A DNA stretch of 64,000 bases, from contig NC_088777.1 in the NCBI RefSeq assembly GCF_954871325.1, forward strand, positions 19,693,366-19,757,365, read 5' to 3'. How positions within the stretch are numbered: the stretch's first letter is position 1; every line of letters begins with the position of its first letter. Positions 11,447 to 23,052 of this stretch are shown piece after piece. Source of the stretch: Gordionus sp. m RMFG-2023 (taxonomy: Eukaryota > Nematomorpha > Gordioida > Chordodea > Parachordodidae). The notes beneath the pieces are model-generated. The model worked only from the letters and a program-made list of their open reading frames with translations, did not search any database and was not told the DNA's origin. Made by a program: the position numbers and the translations under genes.

Positions 11447-12060
11447 TTTTAAAAAAATTTATTTTTCCGTAACCGAATATTATTATTTTTTGAAGGAGTA
11501 AAAAGAACCTTTAGAAAAAATGGTTAAACCGGTTCAGTTTTTATATTTTAAAGAAATAATTTTAATATCCAGAATTATATAAACGTTCTCTTATAGTACT
11601 GGCGGTCCCGCAACACAAGTTTTTGTAGAAAGGGCTAAGTTTAAATAATATATTTAAAAATGAGTTATTTCGAATCTTATATATTTTTTTTATATATAAT
11701 TCATAGATGCTTATAATATAAATAAATTAGAAGATGGTTTCAATAAAAAAAAAATATGAACTAAACCTTTATAATTAATTGAACAGAACCGAACCTTTAT
11801 AAATTTCTTCTCAAGAACCGTAACCAAAACGCAACCATTATAATTTTTTATATACTGAACCTTAACCGTCCCTGCTTAAATGTTCAACGAAATTTGTTGC
11901 AATAATTCGGATTTTTTATAAATATATTTATTAATATTTTTTAAAACAAAAAAGTCTTAACCTCATCCCTTTTCATTCGTTATACGCCTTAATTTTATAC
12001 TATTTACTTTTTTTTAAATCTCTTATTTAGGCCTTTTAATTATATGGTGCCAGTCGCAAA
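11447..12060 (-). repeat. Right arm of the large inverted repeat (outer part)
   Basis: 11450-11885 matches the reverse complement of 585-1010. The following 11886-12060 repeats, in the same orientation, the module at 5485-5640 and, inverted, 1250-1357. It has no partner outside 585 on the left, so the left arm is shorter. Confidence 0.8.
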
Positions 12061-12361
12061 AAAGAGAAGAAAAAGTAATTAAATTATTTAAATTTTTTTC
12101 ATGGGAATCGGAATATTTCTAAAATATTATTAAAAAAAATATTTAAAAAAAAGATCCCGAATAAAACGTGGGGATTCAAGATGAATCATTCCGAATCTTA
12201 CATGATTCCATATCCCAATACGACATATATGTTAATATTTTGCTATTAACATATTTTTCAATTAATTTATATAAATTAGATCTTGTTGTTATATTAAAAA
12301 GAATACTAACCTCCCTCACCTCAAATTATGATAAGAATGAATATTATTAAATTTAAAAAAG

Positions 12362-12770
12362 CAAATTAAATTATATTTAGCCAATTGAAAAATAAACATT
12401 TATCTCATATTAATTTTAGCGTAAGTATTTATATTCAATCAAAGTAAAATTTATTAATTTTTATAAACTATTTTTATCACCCCTAAATATGGTAATAAAT
12501 TTTTTTTTATCTCAACCACAATATAGGAGCTCTGCAAATAGTATAAAATAGCTATTTATCAATATCTTCTCATGCCAGAAAATTAATATCCCTCACTAAT
12601 CCTAAATACTTATTATAATTTAGATTTAACAAATAAATTTAAATTATATTTAGCCAATACATTTATCTCTTATTACAACCCCAAAATATGCCAGTATAAA
12701 AATTTTATCTCAACAACAATATTTGAACTCTGGAAATGACATACAATACCAATTTATCAATATCTACACT
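12362..12770. repeat. Diverged tandem duplication (about 285-bp spacing)
   Basis: The segment with AAATTATATTTAGCCAAT, ATCTCAACNACAATAT and TTTATCAATATCT occurs at 12362-12570 and again at about 12648-12770. No gene is seen between 12061 and 12860. Confidence 0.6.
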
Positions 12771-12879
12771 ACATTTTTTATTACAATTTCATATATTTTA
12801 TGCTAAATTTAATAAAATGAATAAATAATCACTAAAATTTGTCATTTTATATAAAAAAATGTATTTAAAAAAAATTCAT

Positions 12880-12945
12880 ATAATAGTTCAAGATTTTATT
12901 ATTCCCGTCATTCTTGACGGGTCATCAAGTAGTAATTATATAAAT
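12880..12945 (+). repeat. MITE end fragment
   Basis: CGTCATTCTTGACGGG followed by TCATCAAGTAGTAATTATAT is the same terminal sequence as the right end of the MITE at 15439-15984. It lies within a small open frame, which is therefore not treated as a gene. Confidence 0.55.
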
Positions 12946-13298
12946 AAAGAAATGTTCCGCTATTACATAAAAAATTTGAAAAAAAATAATAAATATAGTT
13001 TTATTGATCAAATTGATGAACACCATTTAAAAAAATATATAATCTAATAAAAAGACATATTTTACATCTCGTGAAGATCTTCTAGAGGTTAGCTTTTTGT
13101 GTTCCTATCATTAAAGTAATTTTATTTATTCGAATTGAATATTTGTCTTTTTTGTATTCAAACAAAGCGAATAATTTGATATTTGAATTCGTTTATATTC
13201 AATTCGTTTCGTCTAACATAATAATAAATATAAATATATTTAATAAATATTATTCACCATTATTTAAATCTTTGCACTATATCTTCTAAAATAATAAG

Positions 13299-13744
13299 AT
13301 AAACACAAATTCTCATTGATTTCGAACTTATCTTCATACAATAATTGGCTCCATTTTCTACCTAGTACGATAGACCCCTTTAGATCAAATTCAATTGATG
13401 ATAGCTTGAATAACGATTACCAGATCAAACGTAATAAAAATGTTATTTGTCTAAACGGCGCTGAGATGGGTCCTAAGATAAACATTTTAAGGCACCCCGA
13501 CGTGGGAACTCCGGATTTTATGAGAGCTATTAACGATCAAGAGGAAGAAATGTACAAATTGATGTACAAGCATAGTTTACCCTCAAACTTACCTAATATA
13601 TCATCAACATCTTCCTCTAGTAATGCATTTAACGCGTTGACAGATTCGATTTACATGGGACCAGTTATATATTATAATCCTCGTGCTCACATCCTAGCTC
13701 ATAATAATTATTCCGATAGTGGAACAAATACAAATCCTGGTTAA
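13299..13744 (+). CDS. Unrecognised host exon (terminal)
   Basis: An open frame of about 148 codons ends in TAA. Its composition is clearly less A/T-rich than its surroundings, and codon choice looks coding (for example GAGATGGGTCCTAAG and GACGTGGGAACTCCG). The first in-frame ATG lies about 56 codons in, so the segment is more likely a terminal exon than a complete gene. Possible acceptors are AATAATAAG just before 13299 and CTCCATTTTCTACCTAG near 13365. Visible features are an acidic patch (DQEEEMYKLMYK), a run of Ser/Thr/Asn (ISSTSSSS) and the Gly/Asn-rich end SDSGTNTNPG. No transmembrane segment or known motif is recognised. Upstream exons were not found because 12 kb of repeats precede it. 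Confidence 0.5.
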
Positions 13745-14224
13745 ACACAAATTTTAATATTGATTAGATGGCAGTTTTTTGTTCAACATAGTAAAATAGT
13801 ACCCTTTATTAGGGGGGGGGGGATATGCAATAATTTTATTAGAATAGCATGGGGAACGAGTTTTATGATTACGTAACATTATAATTGGGTACCCCCTATA
13901 AGACTCTACCCCCCCCCCCACCCCCACCCCCTTTTTGAGTATTTATATATCTCCCATACTCATTTTAAATAAAAAAAATGTCTTTATTTTTTATACAATA
14001 TTATTTTTTAAATTGATAAAAATAACAATATTTTAATGGGAGGGCTTCCTTTGATCGTAAGATGATGGTATTTTCGTCGAGAATAATATCTATAATAGGT
14101 GTTCATATCAAATAAGCAGATGTTTTAATGAAAATATCTTGTCAGATAAATAAATTAAATACCAAATATATTCAAACCTAAATTTGTATATGAAGCCATA
14201 GCTATAAAAATAATAGGCATAGCC

Positions 14225-14350
14225 ATGGTCTATAGTTAGACCTGCCATATGTCCCGTGTTAAATAGCGCTGTCCTACTAAATATATATCTGTCCCGCCGA
14301 AAAAAACAAGACTAAATATCTCGCCAACATTTCGCCAAATATCTTAAAAT
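14225..14350. mobile_element. hAT terminus-like fragment
   Basis: ACCTGCCATATGTCCCGTG followed by TCTGTCCCGCCG resembles the CAGGSCTGCCANNTGTCCCG ends of some hAT elements. No partner end or target duplication is found. Confidence 0.3.
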
Positions 14351-14589
14351 CCCACAATGTTATCGAAAATGAAAATATTTTTATTTAAATACATTATAAA
14401 TAATTATAAGTATATTATTCATATTTTATTAGGTTTCTGCTGATTCGTTTTGCAATATTTTATAGTAAAAAAATTAACTTAGACTGCTAAACTTCTGAAA
14501 ATATTATAGTAAAGAATACTACCAATTTTGAACTCAATAGTAATGAATAATGTACAATTGTCCACATAATTTCAGTGTTCATTTTGGTA

Positions 14590-14800
14590 AGAATTAAAGT
14601 ATAATGAGGAGATTTCATCAAATCGAATGAATTCAAAAATGGCCCTATTAATAAGAGAAAATAATATTATATAAGCCTCGGAATTTGGCAAATAGAGGTC
14701 CAAACCTTTTTGCTACCTATGAGCAAAATCTCCAAGTTTACATAATATTTTGGCGAAGATCTTACTCGGGTCGTTTTTTCAGGTCGTTTAACAATACTAA
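14590..14800 (-). mobile_element. Copy of the 38551-38760 MITE family
   Basis: The reverse complement shares GATTTTGCTCATAGGTAGCA, GTTTGGACC and TTGCCAAATTCCGAGGCTTA-like words with 38600-38720. The antisense open frame over this interval is therefore not a gene. Confidence 0.6.
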
Positions 14801-15438
14801 CCTGCAGGCTGTATTTACCAATATTGCAGAATGCAGCTAAAAAAGGCAAAATATTTAACTGTCTGATATATGATCAACTCTAAAGTGATACAAAAAAATG
14901 TAACAGATTATAAAATAAAGTAAAAGAGCTTAAAATATTACAGATAAATGTGGCATTAAATAGGCAGGCGCACTTCCAGCTATTATATTTCTTTTTGTGA
15001 CTGAGTTTTTCCTTCTTAAATTTTGAGCTCTTAAAAACTTATTTTATTAAATTTACTAATAATTTTAATCATTTTGAAGAGGAAACGGTAAAAGCATATC
15101 TTAACTTGATCTTAATTCTATGTGGCTCTTTGGATCAAACGATAAAAAGGTTTATAAAATAAGGCAATGATAATGAATTTATTATTAATATTGGTATGAT
15201 GAACAATCATAAGGGTTCAATTATAAAGTTTGTATTACCATAGTAAAATTTTTATTAAGTAAGTGTTCTGATCTGCCATTGATAAAGTTGAAGTATATGG
15301 GAGACTGGGGCTAGTAGAACCAATTTTTGCAAAATAGACTCCTATGTTTTCTTATATTATAAAGGATAATATATGAATAGATACCTATAACTATACTCTA
15401 TAAAGTTGCCATATAATATTTTAAAGAATATAATCATA

Positions 15439-15984
15439 CTAGTTGATAGCACGTCAAGAATGACAGGGAATCAGAATTTTCTCGTTTATTCAATGATAAC
15501 GTTTAATTGATGATGGATGAATCAGAAATTTTCCTATCTTATAAAATTTGATTCAGAAATTTATATTTATTTAGATGAGGGGTTATCTAAAGTTTTTCAT
15601 TATTTTTGATAAAATATGTTTATGATTATTTCTTTATTTTGAATTTCTTTTAAAATAAATTTTTATTCATGTATTTGTAATTTATAATCTGAAATTATAT
15701 TCTTGCTAGAAGAGTTTTGTAGGGCAAAGTTAAATCGAAAATAAGTTATGCAAAACTCATCTATCAAGAATGTATTTTTTAGATTATAAATTGCAAATAA
15801 AAATTTATTAAAAAAATGGAGAATTTTAGAATAACCCCTTATCTATATAAATTTCTGAATAACACCTCATAAGATAGGAAAATTTCTGATTCAACCATCA
15901 TCATGGTGAAATTCATTATTCACACATCATTGAATAAAGGAGAAAATTCTGATTCCCCAACATTCTTGATGGGCTTTCAGCTAG
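15439..15984. mobile_element. Near-palindromic MITE with TA target duplication
   Basis: The ends are CTAGTTGATAGCACGTCAAG and, inverted, CTAGCTGAAAGCCCATCAAG, flanked by TA (15437-15438 and 15985-15986). The two halves are reverse complements over most of their length, with the centre near 15735. Diverged ends of the same family occur near 110, 12900, 17640 and 59970. The TA flank suggests Tc1/mariner-type mobilisation. Confidence 0.75.
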
Positions 15985-16310
15985 TAACTTATATATTTGA
16001 TAAAGGGTCTTAAAGGAACCCTAAATTATATGTTAACTTAAGGCATGTCACAAAAGGCATAATTTTATTTTGTTATTTATGCCAAAATAATCATGGATTA
16101 ATATTTCCTCCATATATACACTTCCCGATGGCTTTCTTTATTTCCTTGTGTACAACAATTTCTTGAAATATTTAGAGCATTAAAATCACAATTTCTTTCA
16201 ATTTAAAATTCAATAATTATCAGAAATTTTGTGCAATGATTATCTTTGGTTTGCCCATTCTTTTAGTTCAAATAAAGTCAAATGAGATGAGATAATTTAA
16301 TTATTGAAAT

Positions 16311-16666
16311 TGGAATCCTTCATGGGCCTAAATTTATTCATCAGGCTCAGATCCAGGTCACCAAAAATAATTTGCAGGCCCAGTCCATGTTGGATAAGAA
16401 AATCTAAAAAAATCTGCCCAAGCCCATATCCAAAAATCTATATTAAGGCCATCACTTTGATTGCAATACTGAAATTTATTATTATTAGAAGAAAAAAAAT
16501 ACAATATATTTTTAAGTTAGTAACAGTTTAATAAGCTAAATTTAGATAAAAATTGCCCAAGACCATTAAATTTTTGTAAAAAAAACCCATACCTGACCCA
16601 GGCGCGTAAGAAAATATATTATACCTGGCATCTCATGAGTCGAAAGTCGACCCATGAAGATCTCTG
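16311..16666. mobile_element. hAT MITE with exact 8-bp duplication
   Basis: ATTGAAAT flanks both sides (16303-16310 and 16667-16674). The left end is TGGAATCCTTCATGGGCC. The right end, inverted, is CAGAGATCTTCATGGGTCGA, so the left terminus has diverged. The interior carries GGCCCAGTCC/GCCCAAGCCC words typical of this GC-rich MITE group. Confidence 0.8.
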
Positions 16667-16849
16667 ATTGAAATTTTAAACTATATTAAATCATTAAAAT
16701 ATTTGTCAAAAAAATTTTTTTTAAATCCATTAAAAGTAAAAGCAATATTTGAAACAAATGTTAAAAATGGACAAAAAAATTTAAATAGGTGCAATATTAA
16801 ATGTATAAAGACATAGCTATATTTTCCTCTTTAGTTAGAACCTCTAAAT

Positions 16850-17168
16850 TGGAATGTTTTCAATGGATAGAAATTAAAAATATTCACAAGTAATCAGATT
16901 TAGAAAAGTTTATAGATTTAAAAAAAATAAAAATGTTTCTTTAAATGGGTCAAAGTTGTTGAACCAATTTTGCAACTTTAAATTGTTTATTACAAATAAA
17001 ATCAGTGTTGAATATGCAAAATATGCTCTTCACCAAAATTGGTCTGATTTCTCTTATATTCCAATTTTTTTTTCTATATTAGATTATAATGCCGAAGTTA
17101 AAAGAATCTTTTCCTTAATAAATAGTCAAAGAGAAATAGATTATCCTTGTCTGACAAGATTTCTATAA
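16850..17168 (+). pseudogene. hAT transposase C-terminal relic
   Basis: The open part (from about 16956) reads YIPIFFSILDYNAEVKRIFS and then LINSQ. This matches the hAT dimerisation segment (NAEVERIFSLINSQWTDERNRL in relatives), although the tail is out of frame. Upstream, ECFQWIEIKNIHK and similar pieces in other frames match the preceding family region. The DNA after the stop (17175-17320) is repeated at 60110-60240, where the end of the same domain (ERNRLSV) is readable. It belongs to the same broad hAT group as the element at 1866-4116. Confidence 0.7.
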
Positions 17169-17599
17169 ATTTTTAGAGAAAAGGCCAAATATATTATGAA
17201 AAATATGTAATAAAAAAAATATGATTAGTGAGTTATATGAATTTTATCTAATAAAGAAATAATTGGATTTATCAATTCTTTTAACAAAATTTTTCATCCG
17301 GACCCGATGGTTTTCATTCTCACTTATAATTTTGAAGCTAATTTAAAGACATATTCTTAATAAGTTCAAAACCAAAATCTGCTTCCATTAACAATTCCAT
17401 TAATTTATCTAGTTGCAAAATTAGAGACCTATGATATTTCATAAATGTGATAATTCATAAAGCATGGTTTTTAATTTAACATAATTTTTTTTAAAAAATA
17501 AAGAAAAAAAGCATATTACATTCTCCAATTATTTGCTCATATTGAAGGCTAATAAGTATTTATACTTTATACATATTTAATAAATATAGGCTTATTTCT

Positions 17600-17880
17600 A
17601 ATTTGTCCATCAATAAGAGGGGAATTTTTGATTCATCTATCATCAAATTAAGGAAAAAATTCTAATTCCTTGACAATCATGATGATCTATCAGCTAGTAA
17701 TCATATAAATGCAAATATTTACTTATTCATAAAAATTACTTTTAATAAAATACATAATCGTATAAAATTCAAATATTTATTAAATTGTTGGATTGGATTC
17801 TTCCTTAAAGGTTTTTAATAATGGAAGGCACAAAGCACTCCTTGGTAAATTGTTCTCCAGAGTTTTGAGTAAGCTTGCAT
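17600..17880. mobile_element. MITE end plus dispersed tail repeat
   Basis: 17615-17695 contains an inverted copy of the CTAGCTGATAG terminus. 17820-17880 carries GGAAGGCACAAAGCACTCC followed by TTCTCCAGAGTTTTGAG, also found at 60770-60825 and 61425-61470. All three copies are in the same orientation. Confidence 0.6.
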
Positions 17881-18729
17881 CTTCTCATGACATGGATCCA
17901 TTCTTCAATAAGAATTTTATTGTAAGAAAATATATTTTATAATTAAACATTGTTACTGTGAAAATTTAAATCCTAACCCTCTGATAAAATGGCTATTGGC
18001 TTAACATTTGTATGATGATTTTTATTGGACAAATATTTTTTAAAAGAACACTATTGGCTAAACTTGATTGACGTTTTTTGAGGAATATTATATTAGATTT
18101 TTGAATTTGAAATTTTGCCATAGCGGGGTTAGGCTAACCACTGCAAGGGGCTTACCAAACCATTAGTTATTTAGGCTATAATGAATTGAAAAGCATTTTT
18201 TTAAAATTAATAATGATACGCATAGAATTATTTTATTATTTACTTGTTTAAAATATCATAATACCTTTAAATTGAAGCTAATTACATATAAATATTGAAA
18301 CTTAATTTCTATTAATTTAATAATGGACCTATAAAAATAGGAATCTTAAGGAGAGATTGTGATTTCTTAGTCTAAATCCTAAATAAAATCATAAACAGCC
18401 ATGAAATGGTCTTTCCAAAATTTTGAATTTTTTTCCATTATTAACTGCTATAATTGACTGTTATCTATATTTTTTTAAATTTTGATTCGCAAAAATATGG
18501 TTAATATTGTAATAAACGATAAATTTATAATTTATGATTATAGAAATATAACGATCCATAAATAAAAATTTTATAAACATGAATTAAAAGAATAAATAAA
18601 ATGTTATAGCGTTATAAATTTTGATATACTACATACTAGAGAATATATTTTAGAGACACACAGCTCAAGGATAAAATATCAGTTGACCTTAATTTTTTTT
18701 AAAATCATTTTTATTAGTATTGTTTGTAT
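17881..18729. other. AT-rich stretch without recognised content
   Basis: Both strands are full of stops. No repeat shared with other parts of the window was noticed. Confidence 0.4.
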
Positions 18730-19161
18730 TAGAGATCTGCAAAATTAGGCCCGAGCCCGGCCCAAAGCCCGTACGGGCTGGGCTCGGGCCTAATTTTTTA
18801 AAAAAAGGCCGGGTCGGGCTTAATATATTAAAAAAAATTTGGGCCGTGTCCGGTCGGGCCTTGGAATTTTTTTAAAATATATCTAAATTTATTTTTATAT
18901 TGAATTTTTTATGTAAAATAAAAATATTTGATTTTAATTATTATAACATATGTGTCTTTTATTTTGAGTAATTATAAAAATTAATTTCTACATTTAAATA
19001 AATTCGGGCCGGTAAATTTTTATTAAAAAAATTTCGAGTTCAAGCCAGGCCGGCAAAACTTTTTTAAAAAAATTTCGGGTTCGGGTTGGGCCGGCAAAAC
19101 TTCTTTAAAAAATATTTAGGGCCGGGCCGGGCTTGAAAAATATAGCTGACGCAGATCACTA
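18730..19161. mobile_element. GC-rich hAT MITE with exact 8-bp duplication
   Basis: GTTTGTAT occurs at 18722-18729 and 19162-19169. The ends are TAGAGATCTGC and, inverted, TAGTGATCTGC. Subterminal blocks of GGGCTCGGGCC, GGCCGGGTCGGG and GGGCCGGGCCGGGC alternate with A/T-rich spacers. There is no coding capacity. Confidence 0.88.
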
Positions 19162-19418
19162 GTTTGTATATCTTATAAAACATACAAGTTATTTTTTGCA
19201 ATATTAACCAAATGTATGCAATTCAATAAATTTTTATCAGTCATCATTTTGTATATTTATTTTTTACCAGTTATTTTATTAATAAAATAAAATTTGACAT
19301 AATTATAAAATACACTTATTTTTTGTGATTAATTTTATTCTAAAAATAGTTCATAATTATATCATTTTCTCAATTACAAAATCTGTCCTATATTTTTTAG
19401 GAGAAGGGTGCTTAGATC

Positions 19419-19766
19419 ATGTACCCCTCTCTTATAAGGGTCTCAGAGTCATTGGCTTATGGGAGGGGGAAGGGAATAGAACGCACTAATGTAACTAAAG
19501 CTGAAAATGGTTTTATTATAATTTTATTAATTTTACACCCTCAAGCGTTTCCTGTTCTTCCACCCATAATAAGCGATATGATTCATTATGCCAATTACAA
19601 CATGAACAACAATACAATAATTGAAAGGAGAAAACAGGATAATATAAATACCTGTAATCATAGCATATGTAAGGGTTTTCATCAAAACTCACAGATTCAT
19701 TCTTCCCTATTTAGGCAATGGTCGTCGCCGCAAAGTAATAAATATAATTTTTATAGTTTGATTTAA
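19419..19766 (+). CDS. Hypothetical protein, 115 codons
   Basis: ATG to TAA, with composition less A/T-rich than the surroundings. A stop lies two codons upstream of the ATG, so this start is the earliest in frame. A short hydrophobic stretch (GFIIILLILHPQAFPVLPPI, about residues 31-50) is followed by a polar Asn/Gln/Ser-rich C-terminal half (NMNNNTIIERRKQDNINTCN). It carries no recognised motif. It could be a short gene, an exon or transposon-derived. No partner exons are evident, and tandem-duplicated DNA begins 300 bp downstream. Confidence 0.35.
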   Translation: MYPSLIRVSESLAYGRGKGIERTNVTKAENGFIIILLILHPQAFPVLPPIISDMIHYANYNMNNNTIIERRKQDNINTCNHSICKGFHQNSQIHSSLFRQWSSPQSNKYNFYSLI

Positions 19767-20071
19767 AATACCATAAAAACATTCCTAACATTTTTAAGAT
19801 TTTTGTGAGCTAAACATAAGATAAATTTCCAGTTAATTTTTAACACGTATCAAAATGTGATTTATTTTCAATTTATTTTAAAAAAATTTTAAATACAATT
19901 TAGTTTTTCTAATTTCTAATCACCATCCTCGCAAAAACAAAAATTCATATGGGGTCCCTCCCCATATTTTATAGGCCCATGTATCTGCAAATATTTAGCT
20001 TTGGCCTTCCCCTTGCGGGGGTGTCTGTTACGCCTCTTATAAGTCAGCATGACCATGCTTCGCAAAGATAT

Positions 20072-20441
20072 TTGAAAAGGTGGCCTGTTCCATAATTTTT
20101 ATTACACTGACTGTAAAATTATTTTATAGAATTTTCCTGGCTCCTTAGATATTTTTGTTTAAATTGTCCGCCTCGGCACCACAGAATAATTAAATGAAAG
20201 AAAAGGACATAAATTTGCCTAATTCTAAACTTTTAAAAAATTGTGGCAAATTTTGCGCAAAGATATTTGAAAAGGTGGCCTGTTCCATAATTTTTATTAC
20301 ACTGACTGTAAAATTATTTTATAGAATTTTCCTGGCCCCTTAGATATTTTTGTTTAAATTGTCCGCCTCGGCACCACAGAATAACTTTATGAAAGGAAAG
20401 GACATAAATTTGCCTAATTCTAAACTTTTAAAAAATTGTGG
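20072..20441. repeat. Tandem duplication, about 185-bp unit
   Basis: Two copies (about 20072-20256 and 20257-20441) start CGCAAAGATATTTGAAAAGG and differ at only a few positions, so the duplication is recent. No gene is recognised within it. Confidence 0.93.
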
Positions 20442-20741
20442 CAAATAAATATTTTCCACAAGTTCTTCAGCCCTATATTTTGCTCAGGTCCGGTTCTGTT
20501 TCAAAATCTTTTGCCCTGGCCGTGCTTAAATGCGAATAGTCCAAATTAGAAATAAATTTCAGAATTTTTATTCTATAAATCTAATTGGTAAAATTTTAGT
20601 GGGAAGTCACAATCATGGCAGATATTTTGAACGCGGAAACAGGCCTAAATACCTAAGCAAGGATCATTTCTTGAAAGCAGAGGGAAAACCATTATTCTAT
20701 CAATCCAAAAAACGAGGTTTATGTTTAGATTTATGATATGA

Positions 20742-21435
20742 AATATGTGTTTATACATATATAATTTAGTAAAATGCTATTTTTACCAATAAAATTCCAA
20801 ATGTCTATCCTATCCCTTATAATTCATTAAGTTTATATTAACTTACTTTTTTAGTTTGGAAGGAATTAATAATAAACCTTTTTAGAACCCACCATTAACA
20901 AATTAATATGTAACATTTTATGCTGGGATGAAGCCTATTAGGAAATTAATCAAATTAAATTTTTTATACAATTTTATTTATTCAATCTCTCAATTTTTTA
21001 AACCTGAAAAACCTGATATGGGCGTGAATTTTAGACAATTTTATCTTGTAACGACTCTTAATTTATGTTAGAATGCTCGATATTTCATATGAATTATAAA
21101 TACACAAAGGTTTATGACAAAAATTTATGAAATTTATATGGTAATACTCAAGATATGCTAGAATATATTTCCGCACAAATATAATTATTCAAATTCTAAA
21201 ATTGCCTTCAGTTAATGATTTTAAATTCTAACTCGACATTATAACAAATTTTTTTTATACATTTTTAATTATTCGAAGGGACATAAATTAAGATTAAAAT
21301 TTTATTAATTTATATACTAGAATTAAAAATTATAGAAATGCAGATTTTCAAAAAGCTATAAAATAAGATTAAAATTTTAGTAACTCTAATTGATATAATC
21401 AGCAGAATTATAATTTATACAACATTAATTAAATC
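20742..21435. other. AT-rich stretch without recognised content
   Basis: No ORF, repeat or RNA gene is supported here. Confidence 0.4.
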
Positions 21436-21439
21436 GGTA

Positions 21440-22990
21440 GGTCTATTTATCGCTCAGCTAACCACATAATAAGTCATTTATTAATAAATATCGCTCGGCT
21501 GGGAAATGTCGATCAGCTAACCACATAATAAATTATTTTTTATTTAAATAACGCTTGGCTAATAATTACATAATAAATTATTTACTATCAAATATAACTC
21601 GGCTATCCTTTATTTATGTATAATATTTCCAATTATATTCCAGTGAGCTTTCACTTTCCTAATATTAATTGAGAATTAATTAATTTTTATAAGTAAAATA
21701 AATGTTTGGACAGGTATAAAAAATTATCTATTAAATATTTTAGCTTCAATACAATTATAAAATTAAATATACATAACTTATTTTTATTTATAAAAGTAAA
21801 AAATTAATATTCAATCCGCTAGATTGCATCTTTAAATATTTTTAATTTTTATCATAAAATATAAAAATAATATTTTTGAATGTATTTAATAAATTTTGCC
21901 ATATTCTATGGTGATGGCTATAATATTTACAATCATAATTATAAATCATAAATATTTTTACAAAATTGATATAATGATGCTGTTATACTAATATAATTGT
22001 TGCGTTAATAAAATATCTTGTTCGACAGAGAATTAAATATAAATTTAGGGTAATAAAATTATCTTCAATATTCTAGAAATATAGGAAATGAGCAGGGGAA
22101 AATAATGAAAAAAATAAAGAATAAAATTAATAAAATATATTTTTTCGAGTCATTTCTGCTTAAATTCTACGTCGCTGATGAAGTTTTTTGAGCATTTTGG
22201 TTTTAAAACAAATAAAGTTTTATCTAATGAATGTAATTTGTCTTTGCTTTGGCTATAAATTATTTAATGTATCATGACAATCTATCGATTCGGGTATTTA
22301 AAATAAATGCGATATTCATTATTTAAAAAATATTCTCCTTTTCCTGAAAAGGATTTTGTAACATTGTTATATCTTTAATTTTTTCGATTAATTCTTTTAA
22401 AGGAGGTTTTTCCAGTTTATATATGATTTTAAAACGTAATTCATAGATTCGCAGTTGTTATCATTCCATAAATATTTTATTTTAGGGAAATGTAAACATG
22501 TTCATAAATCATTTGAAATTTATTTTTTAATGGCAAAAAAATATATAAATTCTCATTATTACAATAATTGTATTTTAATTTTTCATTATATATTTGGTCA
22601 TTCCGAGAAAATATAAACCTATTAAAAAAATATCCTGTATAATTATTTTAGACATAACAGCATTTGCACCTTGTTTTTTCGACAAATTATAGTTAATGCT
22701 ATAAAAAAAATTGTATTTTCAACATGATAAAACACATTCAAAATAATATTTTTATATTTTATAATAAAAATTAAAAATACTTACGCTATCTAGCGGATAG
22801 AATATTATTTTTATACTTTTGTAAAAAAAATATTTTCCGGTCATGGGTTACTTTATTTGAATATTTATTGATAGCTGAGCATTATTTAAATAAAAAATAA
22901 TTTGTTGAGTGCTCATTGGCATTTCCCAACCTAGCGATATTTAGTAATAAATGATTTATTTTGGGGTTAGCTGAAAGAAATTTTTTAGCC
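21440..22990. mobile_element. 1.55-kb element with long terminal inverted repeats
   Basis: The outer arms match as reverse complements: AGCTAACCACATAATAAGTC...GGGAAATG near 21455-21510, and CATTTCCCAACC...GGGGTTAGCT near 22920-22975. Further in, 21790-21885 pairs with about 22731-22830 (ATTCAATCCGCTAGAT against CTATCTAGCGGATAGAAT). A 40-bp stretch at 22835-22875 (CATGGGTTACTTTATTTGAA) also occurs in the big inverted-repeat arm at 1144-1175, linking the two families. No transposase is seen. Confidence 0.65.
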
Positions 22991-23052
22991 TAGTGAATTC
23001 GTTTTGAAATAAATTGAGTTGGCCTCTATCATGAACCGATGTACCCAAGCCT

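Noticed and set aside
12859-13047. 62-codon ORF reading IIPVILDGSSSSNYINKE, at first sight an aspartic-protease-like fragment
   Set aside because: The DNA coding for this resemblance is the terminal sequence of the MITE family seen at 15984 (CATTCTTGA.GGG...AGTAGTAATTATAT), so the similarity is coincidental.
14667-14849. 60-codon minus-strand ORF
   Set aside because: It overlaps a MITE copy homologous to 38551-38760 and has no coding signal of its own.
20530-20736. 68-codon ORF after the tandem duplication
   Set aside because: It has no family motif or splice context. It has some coding-like codons but too little support to annotate.
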